Shown here: positions 34,577-42,424 of the stretch, one piece after another
Numbering within the stretch: the stretch's first letter is position 1
Layout of the letters: every line of letters begins with the position of its first letter
Assembly: GCA_022822545.1 (NCBI GenBank)
Contig: JAJEBE010000025.1
Span: 1-60,582 of the forward strand
DNA from: Anaerolineae bacterium
GTDB taxonomy: Bacteria > Chloroflexota > Anaerolineae > Aggregatilineales > Phototrophicaceae
Length of the DNA stretch: 60,582 bases
Reading direction: 5' to 3'
Made by a program: the position numbers and the translations under genes
The notes under the pieces: generated by a model
Told to the model about the DNA's origin: nothing
Seen by the model: only the letters and a program-made list of their open reading frames with translations
Database searches by the model: none

Positions 34577-34888
34577 TCATTTGTCTTGCCGATCGACGGC
34601 GCCACGTCGGAACTCCGACTCCAAATGCTGGATTCGGCTGCTTAACTGAATGCGCGCGGCAATAGCTTCCCTGTCCCTTTGATGGCGCGACTCCATCTCA
34701 CGGTCGATTCGTTGGCTGAGACTGCCAGTATCACCATTTACTTGATTTTGGAGCATATTTAGTTGCTCTCTCTGTTGGTCCAGTTCTCGGAACATTGCAT
34801 GACCCAACAACCGGTAGGCCGTCCAGACGCCTCCCAGGACCGCCAACAAGCCTCCAATGAACCCCAAGACCAGGTTTTCGTCCGGCAT
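34577..34888 (-). CDS. Small protein with N-terminal membrane span and coiled coil
   Basis: A 103-residue protein. Residues 5-30 form one membrane span (LVLGFIGGLLAVLGGVW), followed by a highly charged helical tail (REQLNMLQNQVN, SSRIQHLESEFRRG) likely to be a coiled coil. It resembles short membrane-anchored coiled-coil proteins of unknown function. ATG 34888 has GGAG about 9 bases upstream. It starts 14 bases after the 112-residue gene and precedes fabI by 30 bases, so the three may be co-transcribed. Confidence 0.6.
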   Translation of the reverse strand: MPDENLVLGFIGGLLAVLGGVWTAYRLLGHAMFRELDQQREQLNMLQNQVNGDTGSLSQRIDREMESRHQRDREAIAARIQLSSRIQHLESEFRRGAVDRQDK

Positions 34889-34902
34889 AAAATTACTCCG
34901 CG

Positions 34903-35241
34903 CTAGCCGAATTCGTCGAAACCGCTGAGATTGACCGGTTCCAGGATCTCGCGGTAGCTCTCGTTGGTATAGGCAATCATGTTCTTGAGGTGCTTGGCGT
35001 CGTAATCGTCAAAGATTCTCGGGCCGCCCCATATAACTACGGTGCGTCCGTTGACTTGCGCCTCTCGGCCGAGTCTGCCTGGCGAACCAACCATCGCGGC
35101 GTTAAAGATCTCCTGCCAGCGTTGCGGTGGCATTTCAGAGAGCACGAAAACCTGCCGGCTCAATTCCCGATCGTCGGCCGACAGATGCTCACTATGTTGC
35201 TTGTCATGCCGAGTGATTGTAATGTCTTCCCATTCGTTCAT
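34903..35241 (-). CDS. Small soluble protein, function unknown
   Basis: A 112-residue hydrophilic protein beginning MNEWEDITITRHDKQ; GGAGGG lies 7 bases before the ATG. It contains RQVFVLSEMPPQRWQEIFN, then GRTVVIWGGPRIFDDYDAKHLKNMI, with a mixed alpha/beta look and no membrane span or signal. I do not recognise a family. The good ribosome binding site and tight spacing to the next gene support it as real. Probably the first gene of the set ending in fabI. Confidence 0.6.
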   Translation of the reverse strand: MNEWEDITITRHDKQHSEHLSADDRELSRQVFVLSEMPPQRWQEIFNAAMVGSPGRLGREAQVNGRTVVIWGGPRIFDDYDAKHLKNMIAYTNESYREILEPVNLSGFDEFG

Positions 35242-35441
35242 TGCGCCCTCCTACTGGCTACCAGACGGTGTTTGCCGCCTCTGGATGCGCCGCCGGAATT
35301 CACGTTGATTGCGTGAATCTTATCGCATTGGAGCTTGCTCTGCCAGACCACGTCCGCATTGACCGCGCCCGCGCAAACTGCTAATCTTCGAAATATAGAA
35401 CGCCGAATTGACGAGTAAGTTGCGTCTAGGTGGAGCCGCGA

Positions 35442-36458
35442 ATGGCTGAGACAGAACCGGTAGTTGTCACGATCGCGATGGACTTCTCCGATGAGATTGT
35501 GGCCGAGTTGCGGGAGCTTTCGCCGCGCTTGCAGATTGAACGGCACTTTCCGACGGTAGCGCCCGATGTCATCGCGCGGACGGAAGTCCTGTATACAACA
35601 GGCTACTTTCCCGAGCCGGAGCAAGCGCCGAAGCTGCGTTGGATACAGATGAACTCGGCCGGCGTTAATCACGCGCTGCATCATCCGGTGATGCGGGCGG
35701 AAGATATTGTGGTGACGACGACCAGCGGCATCCACGCCAGCAATATGGCGCAGTACTGCTTGATGGCGATGTTGATGTTCAACTACCAAATGCGCCTCGC
35801 TTTCGAGTTGCAGGGGCGGGCGGAATGGCCGGATGAGCCGCACCGGGTATTCACGCCGGTGGATATGGACCGGCGGACGGTGGGCATCGTCGGTTATGGC
35901 AGCATCGGCCGCGAGCTGGCGCGGCTGTGCTCGATGATCGGGATGACGGTGCTGGCGTCGAAGCGCGATATCAGCAACACGGCAGAAAGTAACGCATTCG
36001 TCCTGCCGGATATCGGCGATCCCCGCGGAGATATACCGGATCGCATCTATCCGGCGGCGACCATCGCTTCGATGGCGAAAGATTCGGATTATCTGGTGGT
36101 GACCGCGCCATTGACGGCGGCCACCGAGCATTTGATCGACGATGAGGTACTGAGCGCGATGAAAGAGACGGCGGTGCTGATTAATGTCGCGCGCGGGGCG
36201 ATTGTTGATGAGAAGGCGCTGATTACGGCGCTATCGTCCGGTCAGATTGCCGGGGCGGCCCTGGATGTCTTTGAAGAAGAGCCGCTGCCGGGCAGCAGCC
36301 CACTATGGAACCTCGACAACGTCATCATTACGCCGCATCTTTCCGGCTTCACGCGTGATTATCACGACAAAGCGGCGCTGGTCTTCAAAGAGAACCTGCG
36401 CCGCTACCTCGAGAATCGTCCTCTGCTAAACCAAATGGATCGTTCGCGGGGCTATTAG
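35442..36458 (+). CDS. D-isomer-specific 2-hydroxyacid dehydrogenase
   Basis: Encodes 338 residues from ATG 35442 (GGAG 8 bases upstream; a GTG at 35430 is possible). The NAD-binding motif is GIVGYGSIGRELA, and the catalytic set is Arg in NVARGAIVDE, Glu in DVFEEEPLP and His in ITPHLSGFT. The insert after the glycine motif is long (SNTAESNAFVLPDIGDPRG). Members reduce 2-keto acids or oxidise 2-hydroxyacids; the nearest activity class is glyoxylate/hydroxypyruvate or phosphoglycerate dehydrogenase, but the substrate is not certain. It converges on pheT, with stop codons 10 bases apart. Confidence 0.92.
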   Translation: MAETEPVVVTIAMDFSDEIVAELRELSPRLQIERHFPTVAPDVIARTEVLYTTGYFPEPEQAPKLRWIQMNSAGVNHALHHPVMRAEDIVVTTTSGIHASNMAQYCLMAMLMFNYQMRLAFELQGRAEWPDEPHRVFTPVDMDRRTVGIVGYGSIGRELARLCSMIGMTVLASKRDISNTAESNAFVLPDIGDPRGDIPDRIYPAATIASMAKDSDYLVVTAPLTAATEHLIDDEVLSAMKETAVLINVARGAIVDEKALITALSSGQIAGAALDVFEEEPLPGSSPLWNLDNVIITPHLSGFTRDYHDKAALVFKENLRRYLENRPLLNQMDRSRGY

Positions 36459-36468
36459 CGCGCCCGCG

Positions 36469-39018
36469 TCAAGCGCGCAACTCGGCTTTGAGGCGATGCC
36501 GCGCCGCGCCGATGATCTTTCTGCGGATCTTGGTGGCGTTCTTGTCCGTCAGCGTCCGATTGTCGTCCTGGTAGGTCAGGGCATAAGCCAGACTCTTCTT
36601 GCCGGGTGGAATTTGATCGCCGGTGTAGACATCAAAGAGACGCACATCTTTCAGCAGGCGTCCGCCGGCTTGGCGAATCACGGCTTCGACTTCACCGGCG
36701 GCCAGATCGGCATTAACGACGAGCGCGATATCTTCGAGGACAGCGGGCGTCGTGTGCAGCGGCATAATCGTATGCAGACGCTGATGCTGCTGGATCAGCG
36801 GCGCGACCTGGATTTCGCCGCAGATCACTTTGGGGGCGGTCAGCTTGAAGCGGGCGGCGACCTCGGGATGAAGTTCGCCAAAGCTGCCGATGCGTTCGCG
36901 ATTGATGTACAGGTCGGCCGAGCGACCGGGATGGAAGCTGCTGTGGCTGCCGCGCTGGATGCTATAGTCGTCGATGTGCAAGCCGGCGAGCAAGCTCTCG
37001 ACGACGCCCTTGAGGTCGTAGAAGTCCATATCGGCGGAGGCCTCCGCGCCTTGCCACCAGGGCTCGTCGCGCGAGCCTGTCAATAGAATACCCAGGTGCA
37101 GGGGTTCTTCCGGCAGCAGGTCGCCGCGCCCGAGATAGACTTTTCCCACCTCGAAGAGTTGCTGTGACGGCTGATAACGCGCGTTGTTGACGGCGCTTTC
37201 GAGCATGTTGATCAGCAGCGTCTTGCGCAGGACATCGCGTTCGCTCGCGGCCGGATTGGCGATTTGGACGTAGTCGCCTTCCGGCGGTGATGAGCGCGCG
37301 CCGGCGGGTACGAGCATCGCTTCGCTTTCGCGGCTGGTGAAGCGATAGCTGATGACTTCGTACAAGCCTTGCCCGACGAGGATATCGCGGATCCGTTCCT
37401 CAATGATGACGGTGGTATTCTCCCATTGAGGCGGCATCTCGTCGGCCATGATGCTGTTTGGTATGCTGTCGTAGCCGATGACGCGGGCGATCTCTTCCAG
37501 CAGGTCGGCTTGGCCGACGACTTCGTCACTGCTGATATCCAGGCGATGATCGGGCGCGGTCGCGCGGATGACATCGCCGATGAGCTCGACTTCAAATTCA
37601 AGCCGGCGCAGCACATCAGCCGCAGCCTCCAGCGTGACTTCCATGCCCAGCAGGCGGTTGACGCGCTCTATCGGCAGGTTGACCGTGACGGTCTCGGGCG
37701 GTCGGGGATAATGGTCGAGGACGCCAGTGGCGACCGCGCCGCCGCCGAGTTGCCGCATGAGTTCAATGCCGCGTCCGCAGCCGAGGATAGCCTGGGATGG
37801 ATGAACGCCGCGGCTGAAGCGGGTCGAGGCTTCGGTATGGACGCGCTGTTCCTTGATCGTCTTGCGGATGCCGATATTGTTCCAGGCAGCCGCTTCCAGC
37901 AGTACGTTACGGGTAGTTTCGCTGATTTCGGTCTCGCCGCCGCCGATGACGCCGCCGAGGCTGAGCGCGCCGGCCGTGTCGGCGACCAGGATCGCCTCCA
38001 CGCCCAGGTCACGTAGGACATCGTCAAGCGTTTCCAGTTGCTCGCCGGGCTCGGGCAGGCGCGTGATGATGGTTGGCCTGCCGCCGGCGCGCTCGACCAG
38101 CTTGTCATAATCAAAGGCGTGCATGGGCTGGCCCAGCTCGAATGTGAGGTAGTTCGTGACATCGACGATGTTGTTGCGCGGGCGTTGGCCGATGAGCTTG
38201 AGGCGATGCTGCAGCCAGAAGGGCGAGGGCTTGACTTGGGTATCGCGCAGCAGCGTCAGCGTGAAACGCGGATTTAACTCCGGCTCGCGGATCTCGATAT
38301 CGACCTGCCCGGCGATCGGCTCGCCCTCCGCCAGGAAGTTGAACGATGGATAACGGAGTTCGACATCGAGGAGCGCCGCCACTTCCCGCGCGACGCCGAT
38401 TATGCTGAAGCAGCGCGCCAGGTTGGGCGTGAATTCGATATCCAGCAGGGCGTCGCCGAGCACATCGGCCAGTGGCGCGCCGGCGATGTAGCTATCGTCA
38501 TGATCCATGACGATGACGCCTTCGTGCTCATCGGAGATGCCGAGTTCTTTTTCCGAGCAGACCATGCTCTTGTTGTAGATGCCGCGCAGCTCCTTGCCTT
38601 TGAGCGTCATGCGCTTGGCTTTGTCGCTGTGGCCGTCCCAGACGGTTGCGCCCTCCATGGCGAAGGCGCTCCAGATGGGCGGGTTGATCTCGCCTTGGTC
38701 TTTGTAGCCGAAGAGGTTGGTCGCGCCGGTGACGCATTGTTCGGGTTCGGCGCCGCCATAGTCGACCATGGCCAGCACCAGGCGATCGGCCTGGGGATGC
38801 GCCTTCACTTCGACGATGCGGCCGAGCAGGATTTTGTCGCGGTCCCAGACGAGGTGGTCCGAGCGCGGCATTTGCAGGCCGGGGACCTTTTGCTGCGGCA
38901 AGCCGATGTAGCGGATATGGGCGACTTCCAGGCCGGCCACGGTCAGGCGCTCGGCGAGCGATTCGACCGGGACATCGATATCGACATAATCTTTGAGCCA
39001 TGAGATGGGTACGAGCAT
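36469..39018 (-). CDS. pheT: Phenylalanyl-tRNA synthetase beta subunit
   Basis: An 849-residue protein of the usual bacterial length. Domains in order: N-terminal MLVPISWLKDYVDIDVPVE, the EMAP/OB tRNA-binding domain with VTGATN (~40-190), the B3/B4 editing domain (~230-420, with MVCSEKELG before it), B5 (~420-500), the catalytic-like core and a C-terminal FDX-ACB domain (PAVLEDIALVVN to the end). It forms the alpha2beta2 enzyme with PheS and edits mischarged Tyr-tRNA. It is separated from pheS by a complete GT-C gene (gap 46 bases). All three appear to share the T-box-controlled promoter at 42364-42393. Confidence 0.97.
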   Translation of the reverse strand: MLVPISWLKDYVDIDVPVESLAERLTVAGLEVAHIRYIGLPQQKVPGLQMPRSDHLVWDRDKILLGRIVEVKAHPQADRLVLAMVDYGGAEPEQCVTGATNLFGYKDQGEINPPIWSAFAMEGATVWDGHSDKAKRMTLKGKELRGIYNKSMVCSEKELGISDEHEGVIVMDHDDSYIAGAPLADVLGDALLDIEFTPNLARCFSIIGVAREVAALLDVELRYPSFNFLAEGEPIAGQVDIEIREPELNPRFTLTLLRDTQVKPSPFWLQHRLKLIGQRPRNNIVDVTNYLTFELGQPMHAFDYDKLVERAGGRPTIITRLPEPGEQLETLDDVLRDLGVEAILVADTAGALSLGGVIGGGETEISETTRNVLLEAAAWNNIGIRKTIKEQRVHTEASTRFSRGVHPSQAILGCGRGIELMRQLGGGAVATGVLDHYPRPPETVTVNLPIERVNRLLGMEVTLEAAADVLRRLEFEVELIGDVIRATAPDHRLDISSDEVVGQADLLEEIARVIGYDSIPNSIMADEMPPQWENTTVIIEERIRDILVGQGLYEVISYRFTSRESEAMLVPAGARSSPPEGDYVQIANPAASERDVLRKTLLINMLESAVNNARYQPSQQLFEVGKVYLGRGDLLPEEPLHLGILLTGSRDEPWWQGAEASADMDFYDLKGVVESLLAGLHIDDYSIQRGSHSSFHPGRSADLYINRERIGSFGELHPEVAARFKLTAPKVICGEIQVAPLIQQHQRLHTIMPLHTTPAVLEDIALVVNADLAAGEVEAVIRQAGGRLLKDVRLFDVYTGDQIPPGKKSLAYALTYQDDNRTLTDKNATKIRRKIIGAARHRLKAELRA

Positions 39019-39064
39019 TTCTTGCGTGTTCCTTTCTCTCGGAGATCCTGAGATTGCCAGCGCG

Positions 39065-40969
39065 TCACTCCAGGATGATTTCGGCCAGTTCCATTATGTC
39101 GGGCAGATAGCCGGGGTTGTCGTTCCAGTCCACGGTCTGCCCGGTACGCTTGTCATAGAGAATCAGCACCAGGCGGTAGACGCCGGCGGGCACATCGCTG
39201 ATGTCGATCGTGAAACGGCGCAGGCTGCCTTCGTGCACCATCGGCAGATCCAGTTGGGCGATATTCGTCCAGTCGGGCGCGATAAGCTGATATGAAAAGG
39301 CGAAGTTGTCGCGTTCGAATTCCGAAACAGCGGACCAGGCGTCGGCAAAAAACAGCTTGGAACTACCGGCATCCGGACTTGCGTTATATAAGCTATGTTC
39401 AATGAGACGATTGCGCGACATTGATGGCTGCATGATATGGTTACAACCCAGGATACTCCAGGAGTAATCCATGATGGTCCATGATGTTCCAATAGGGAAT
39501 GTCAGGCATAGATCATATTGCAGGCCGCGCATGGTCGACTTCATTGCGGCGAATTGGTCTTGCAGCGAATCGTCTTCGGGAATCACTATCCAGATGCGCG
39601 GCGCAACAAGCGCATTGTTGGCCAAAAGGGTCTTTAGGTTGTGTGGATCATTGAATGATATAATCGCCAGTCCGTGGCGATCGAAGTAATGTTGTCTCGT
39701 CGTGATGGGCAAACGATACGAGAAATCCAGGTGATGGCGCGATTTAGCAGGGCCGTAATAGATCCGCGGCGGGGGCTGGCTATCGGCAGCCAAGCCGGCA
39801 AGGACTTGCCAAGGCGGATGCCTGAACGCGTAGCTGCGCCCGGCAATATACGCGGGCCAATCGGCAACGGTCTGGAAGCCAAGGCCGGCGACGACCCAGA
39901 GCAAAATCAATGCCCCGGCGACTGCGCGCAGCCGAGCCAGGTGATACAAGCCAGCAGCCACAAACAGCGAAAAGACAAGCCAAGCCGGGAGCAAATAGCG
40001 CAAATTCGTGACAACTATGTAATCAGTGAATTCTAACAGTGCCGATCCCAGGAGAAATTGTATCGCGGCGATCCAAAAGAGCGGCTTGGGGAATCTGCCG
40101 CCGCGCCTCGAAGCAAGCGCCAGCCCGACGAATATTGGCGCCAGCAGCAGCGGATGCCCGTTAGTAATGAGAATCAGCCAGGCAAATGTGGGTTCTCCAA
40201 AGCTCTGGACTGTTTCACTCCAGATTTGTATTGTTTCGCTCACGCCCTCAGTGACGACGATCACGTAAAATGGCGCCGCGCACAGAGACGCCGCTCCCGC
40301 CGTTAGCGCGAGCGCAAGCCAGCGGCGGCTCCTTGGCACGAAGAGTAGATGGTATATGGCAAGAGTCAGTGCGAAGACGACGCTGAAAGGATAAACGATT
40401 AGCAAGCCAAATGCCGCACAGCCCAACGCAGCATAATCGCTTCGTTTGTTATCGCGCCTGCCAAGCGCGAGGCGCAGATAGAGCCAAAGTACACAGCCGG
40501 TCATCAGGATCAGCAACATATACATGCGCGCATGGGCGACATAGAAATTGAGGAATGCGTTGCTGAAGAGGATGAGAATGGCCAAGAATGCGGCGGCTGG
40601 CGCCAGGAAATCGCGCGCTATCCGATAGGTGACGGCAAGAGCGAGCATGGCAAAGAATATGCCCAAGACGCGCCCAATCGCGATGTCGTGCGAGACGAGA
40701 TTGCCCCAAATGCTAAGCAGTATGAAGTAACCGGGACTGTGGCTGGGACTGGATTCGGCGAGCGCGTCCATGATATCTGAAGGCGAGTAGGATCCGCCGC
40801 TGGTCCAGCCCGAACTATACATTGAGTAGAACTCGTCCGGCGTCGGCGGATAGAGGTTGATTTGGCGCAGGCTCAGCGCCGACACGATCAGCAGCGCCGG
40901 CAGGACCCAAAGCCAGTGACCCAGGATATCGTTGTCAGGAGCGCGCCCAGGCTTGATAAGCTTGTTCAT
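39065..40969 (-). CDS. GT-C membrane glycosyltransferase, paralogue C, inside pheS-pheT
   Basis: Encodes 634 residues from ATG 40969; the longer frame overlaps pheS and is rejected. The outer-loop acidic motif is PPTPDEFYSMY (D45, E46), followed by ten or more membrane spans, a TNLRYLLPAW segment and a long soluble part ending in a beta-rich domain (RFTIDISDVPAGVYRLVLI, then WNDNPGYLPDMMELAEI). It should act on a polyprenyl-linked sugar at the outer face; acceptor unknown. It lies 25 bases after pheS and 46 before pheT on the same strand with no obvious terminator, so it is probably expressed with both from the T-box promoter. Confidence 0.86.
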   Translation of the reverse strand: MNKLIKPGRAPDNDILGHWLWVLPALLIVSALSLRQINLYPPTPDEFYSMYSSGWTSGGSYSPSDIMDALAESSPSHSPGYFILLSIWGNLVSHDIAIGRVLGIFFAMLALAVTYRIARDFLAPAAAFLAILILFSNAFLNFYVAHARMYMLLILMTGCVLWLYLRLALGRRDNKRSDYAALGCAAFGLLIVYPFSVVFALTLAIYHLLFVPRSRRWLALALTAGAASLCAAPFYVIVVTEGVSETIQIWSETVQSFGEPTFAWLILITNGHPLLLAPIFVGLALASRRGGRFPKPLFWIAAIQFLLGSALLEFTDYIVVTNLRYLLPAWLVFSLFVAAGLYHLARLRAVAGALILLWVVAGLGFQTVADWPAYIAGRSYAFRHPPWQVLAGLAADSQPPPRIYYGPAKSRHHLDFSYRLPITTRQHYFDRHGLAIISFNDPHNLKTLLANNALVAPRIWIVIPEDDSLQDQFAAMKSTMRGLQYDLCLTFPIGTSWTIMDYSWSILGCNHIMQPSMSRNRLIEHSLYNASPDAGSSKLFFADAWSAVSEFERDNFAFSYQLIAPDWTNIAQLDLPMVHEGSLRRFTIDISDVPAGVYRLVLILYDKRTGQTVDWNDNPGYLPDIMELAEIILE

Positions 40970-40994
40970 CAGCGTTGCAACCTTAGCGCGCTTA

Positions 40995-42029
40995 CTAGAA
41001 TTGCTGCAAGAAACGCAGATCGTTGCTCCAGAAGTAGCGGATATCCTGGATGCCGTGTTTGAGCATGGTGATGCGCTCGGGACCCATGCCGAAGGCGAAG
41101 CCGCTCCATTCGCTGGGGTCATAGCCGCCGTTGCGCAGCACGGTCGGATGCACCATGCCGCTGCCGGCGATTTCCAGCCAGCCGGTGTATTTGCAGACGC
41201 GGCAGCCCTCCCCGCCGCAGAGGAAGCACTCTACATCAACTTCCATGCTGGGCTCGGTGAAGGGGAAGTAAGAGGCGCGAAAACGCACTTTGGCTTCGGG
41301 GCTGTACATGCGCTTGGCGAATTCGGCGATGGTGCCCTTGAGGTCGCTCATGCGGATGTTGCGCCCAATGGCCAGCCCCTCGACCTGTGTGAATTGAATC
41401 TCGCTGCGGGCGGTGATTTGCTCCTGCCGGTAGCACATGCCGGGCAAGATGACGCGGATGGGTTTGCTGCCGCCAGCGCCAAGCTCGCGCATGGCGCGGA
41501 TCTGCCCGGGCGAGGTGTGGGTGCGCAGGAGGACCCGGCTGTCCGCCGTGTAAAAGGTGTCTTGCATATCGCGCGCCGGGTGGTGCGGCGGCAGGTTGAG
41601 AAGGCTGAAGTTTAGCTCGTCTTCTTCGACATCGCGGCTTTGATAGACGTGGAAGCCCATATCGGCCCAGATCGCCTGAAACTCGCGATGGGTGCGCGTA
41701 GAGGGATGCAAACCACCGCGGCGGCGTGGGCGGGCCGGCAGGCTGATGTCGATATCGCCTTCCTCCAGGTCGCGGGCCATCGCCTGGCTTTGGATTAGAG
41801 TTTCCCGCGCATCGAAGGCCGCGTCGAGTTCAGCTTGCAGGGCGTTCACTTGCTGACCGAAGGCGGCGCGTTCAGCCTGCGGCAAAGAGCCGATCTGCCC
41901 GAAAAGCTTGCCAACGGCGCCGCGGCGGCCCAGAAATTTCCCCCGCCAGGCAGCGAGGGTCTCGCTGTCCGTAACGCTCGCCAGCGATTGCAGAGCTTCT
42001 CCCCGAATCTGCTCAATTGGATTGGACAT
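40995..42029 (-). CDS. pheS: Phenylalanyl-tRNA synthetase alpha subunit
   Basis: Encodes 344 residues from ATG 42029 (MSNPIEQI), with AAAGAG upstream; the longer frame runs into the T-box leader. N-terminal coiled coil (1-90), then HPSTRTHREFQAIWADMGF, LLRTHTSPGQIRAM, LPGMCYRQEQITAR (motif 2), the CFLCGGEGCRVCKYTGWLEI metal-like block and the motif 3 FAFGMGPERITMLKHGI. It charges tRNA-Phe together with PheT. Expression is controlled by the T-box leader (42070-42357): uncharged tRNA-Phe lets transcription continue. A GT-C gene intervenes before pheT. Confidence 0.97.
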   Translation of the reverse strand: MSNPIEQIRGEALQSLASVTDSETLAAWRGKFLGRRGAVGKLFGQIGSLPQAERAAFGQQVNALQAELDAAFDARETLIQSQAMARDLEEGDIDISLPARPRRRGGLHPSTRTHREFQAIWADMGFHVYQSRDVEEDELNFSLLNLPPHHPARDMQDTFYTADSRVLLRTHTSPGQIRAMRELGAGGSKPIRVILPGMCYRQEQITARSEIQFTQVEGLAIGRNIRMSDLKGTIAEFAKRMYSPEAKVRFRASYFPFTEPSMEVDVECFLCGGEGCRVCKYTGWLEIAGSGMVHPTVLRNGGYDPSEWSGFAFGMGPERITMLKHGIQDIRYFWSNDLRFLQQF

Positions 42030-42069
42030 CCTCATCTCTCTTTCTGTCGCGTTGGCGCGCTGATTTGCA

Positions 42070-42357
42070 TGAAAAAACGCCCTCGTTCCCATTAGGGACG
42101 AGAGCGTATAGATCCCGCGGTACCACCCCGATTCGGCGCTTGCCATTCGCGCCGCGCTTCATTTGTCCTGTCACGCCGGACCAGCGGAGCGGACTACTCT
42201 GGCCAGGAGATGCCGTTTCACCCGTCGGCTCGGAAGTGAATTCCGCAACTGCCTCCGCGGCCGCTTTCAGTCAGCGTCGGCCGCTCCCTAATCCGGCAGG
42301 CACCAGATGATGCGCTTGCGGACTGTCTTCGTCATTGCCTTTGATGTATTTTCGATT
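42070..42357 (-). promoter_or_regulatory. T-box leader riboswitch upstream of pheS
   Basis: On the minus strand the canonical T-box sequence GGGGTGGTACCGCGG lies at 42115-42129. Immediately 3' is an intrinsic terminator: a stem of about 12 base pairs with a short loop, then TTTTTT, at about 42072-42106. Upstream, a stem I-like structure has CTGCC (42295-42299) pairing with GGCAG, and GGAATTCA with a TTC triplet, the likely Phe specifier, on its 3' side at about 42238-42245. Uncharged tRNA-Phe should bind TTC and the T-box, favouring antitermination. Type and sense fit a phenylalanine-responsive T-box. Confidence 0.92.
42072..42106 (-). terminator. T-box intrinsic terminator of the pheS leader
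   Basis: Stem arms CGCTCTCGTCCC and GGGAACGAGGGCG around TAAT, followed by six T on the minus strand. It competes with the antiterminator formed with the T-box sequence. Confidence 0.9.
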
Positions 42358-42363
42358 GTAGGC

Positions 42364-42393
42364 ATTATCGCGCGGTCGAGCGTCGGATGTCAA
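42364..42393 (-). promoter_or_regulatory. Promoter of the T-box/pheS transcript
   Basis: TTGACA (42388-42393), an 18-base spacer and GATAAT (42364-42369) on the minus strand; transcription should begin near 42357. A homologous promoter with identical spacing lies at 48881-48910. Confidence 0.8.
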
Positions 42394-42424
42394 GCGGTGG
42401 CTTTGCGGCATCGTATAGTCAACA

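Noticed and set aside
35238..36131. 297-residue minus-strand frame opposite the 2-hydroxyacid dehydrogenase
   Set aside because: It overlaps the start of the 112-residue gene and the dehydrogenase, and has a His/Arg-rich shadow composition.
41123..42146. Long N-terminal extension of pheS (from 42146)
   Set aside because: The extra residues are translated from the T-box leader, including the terminator hairpin; ATG 42029 begins the conserved protein.
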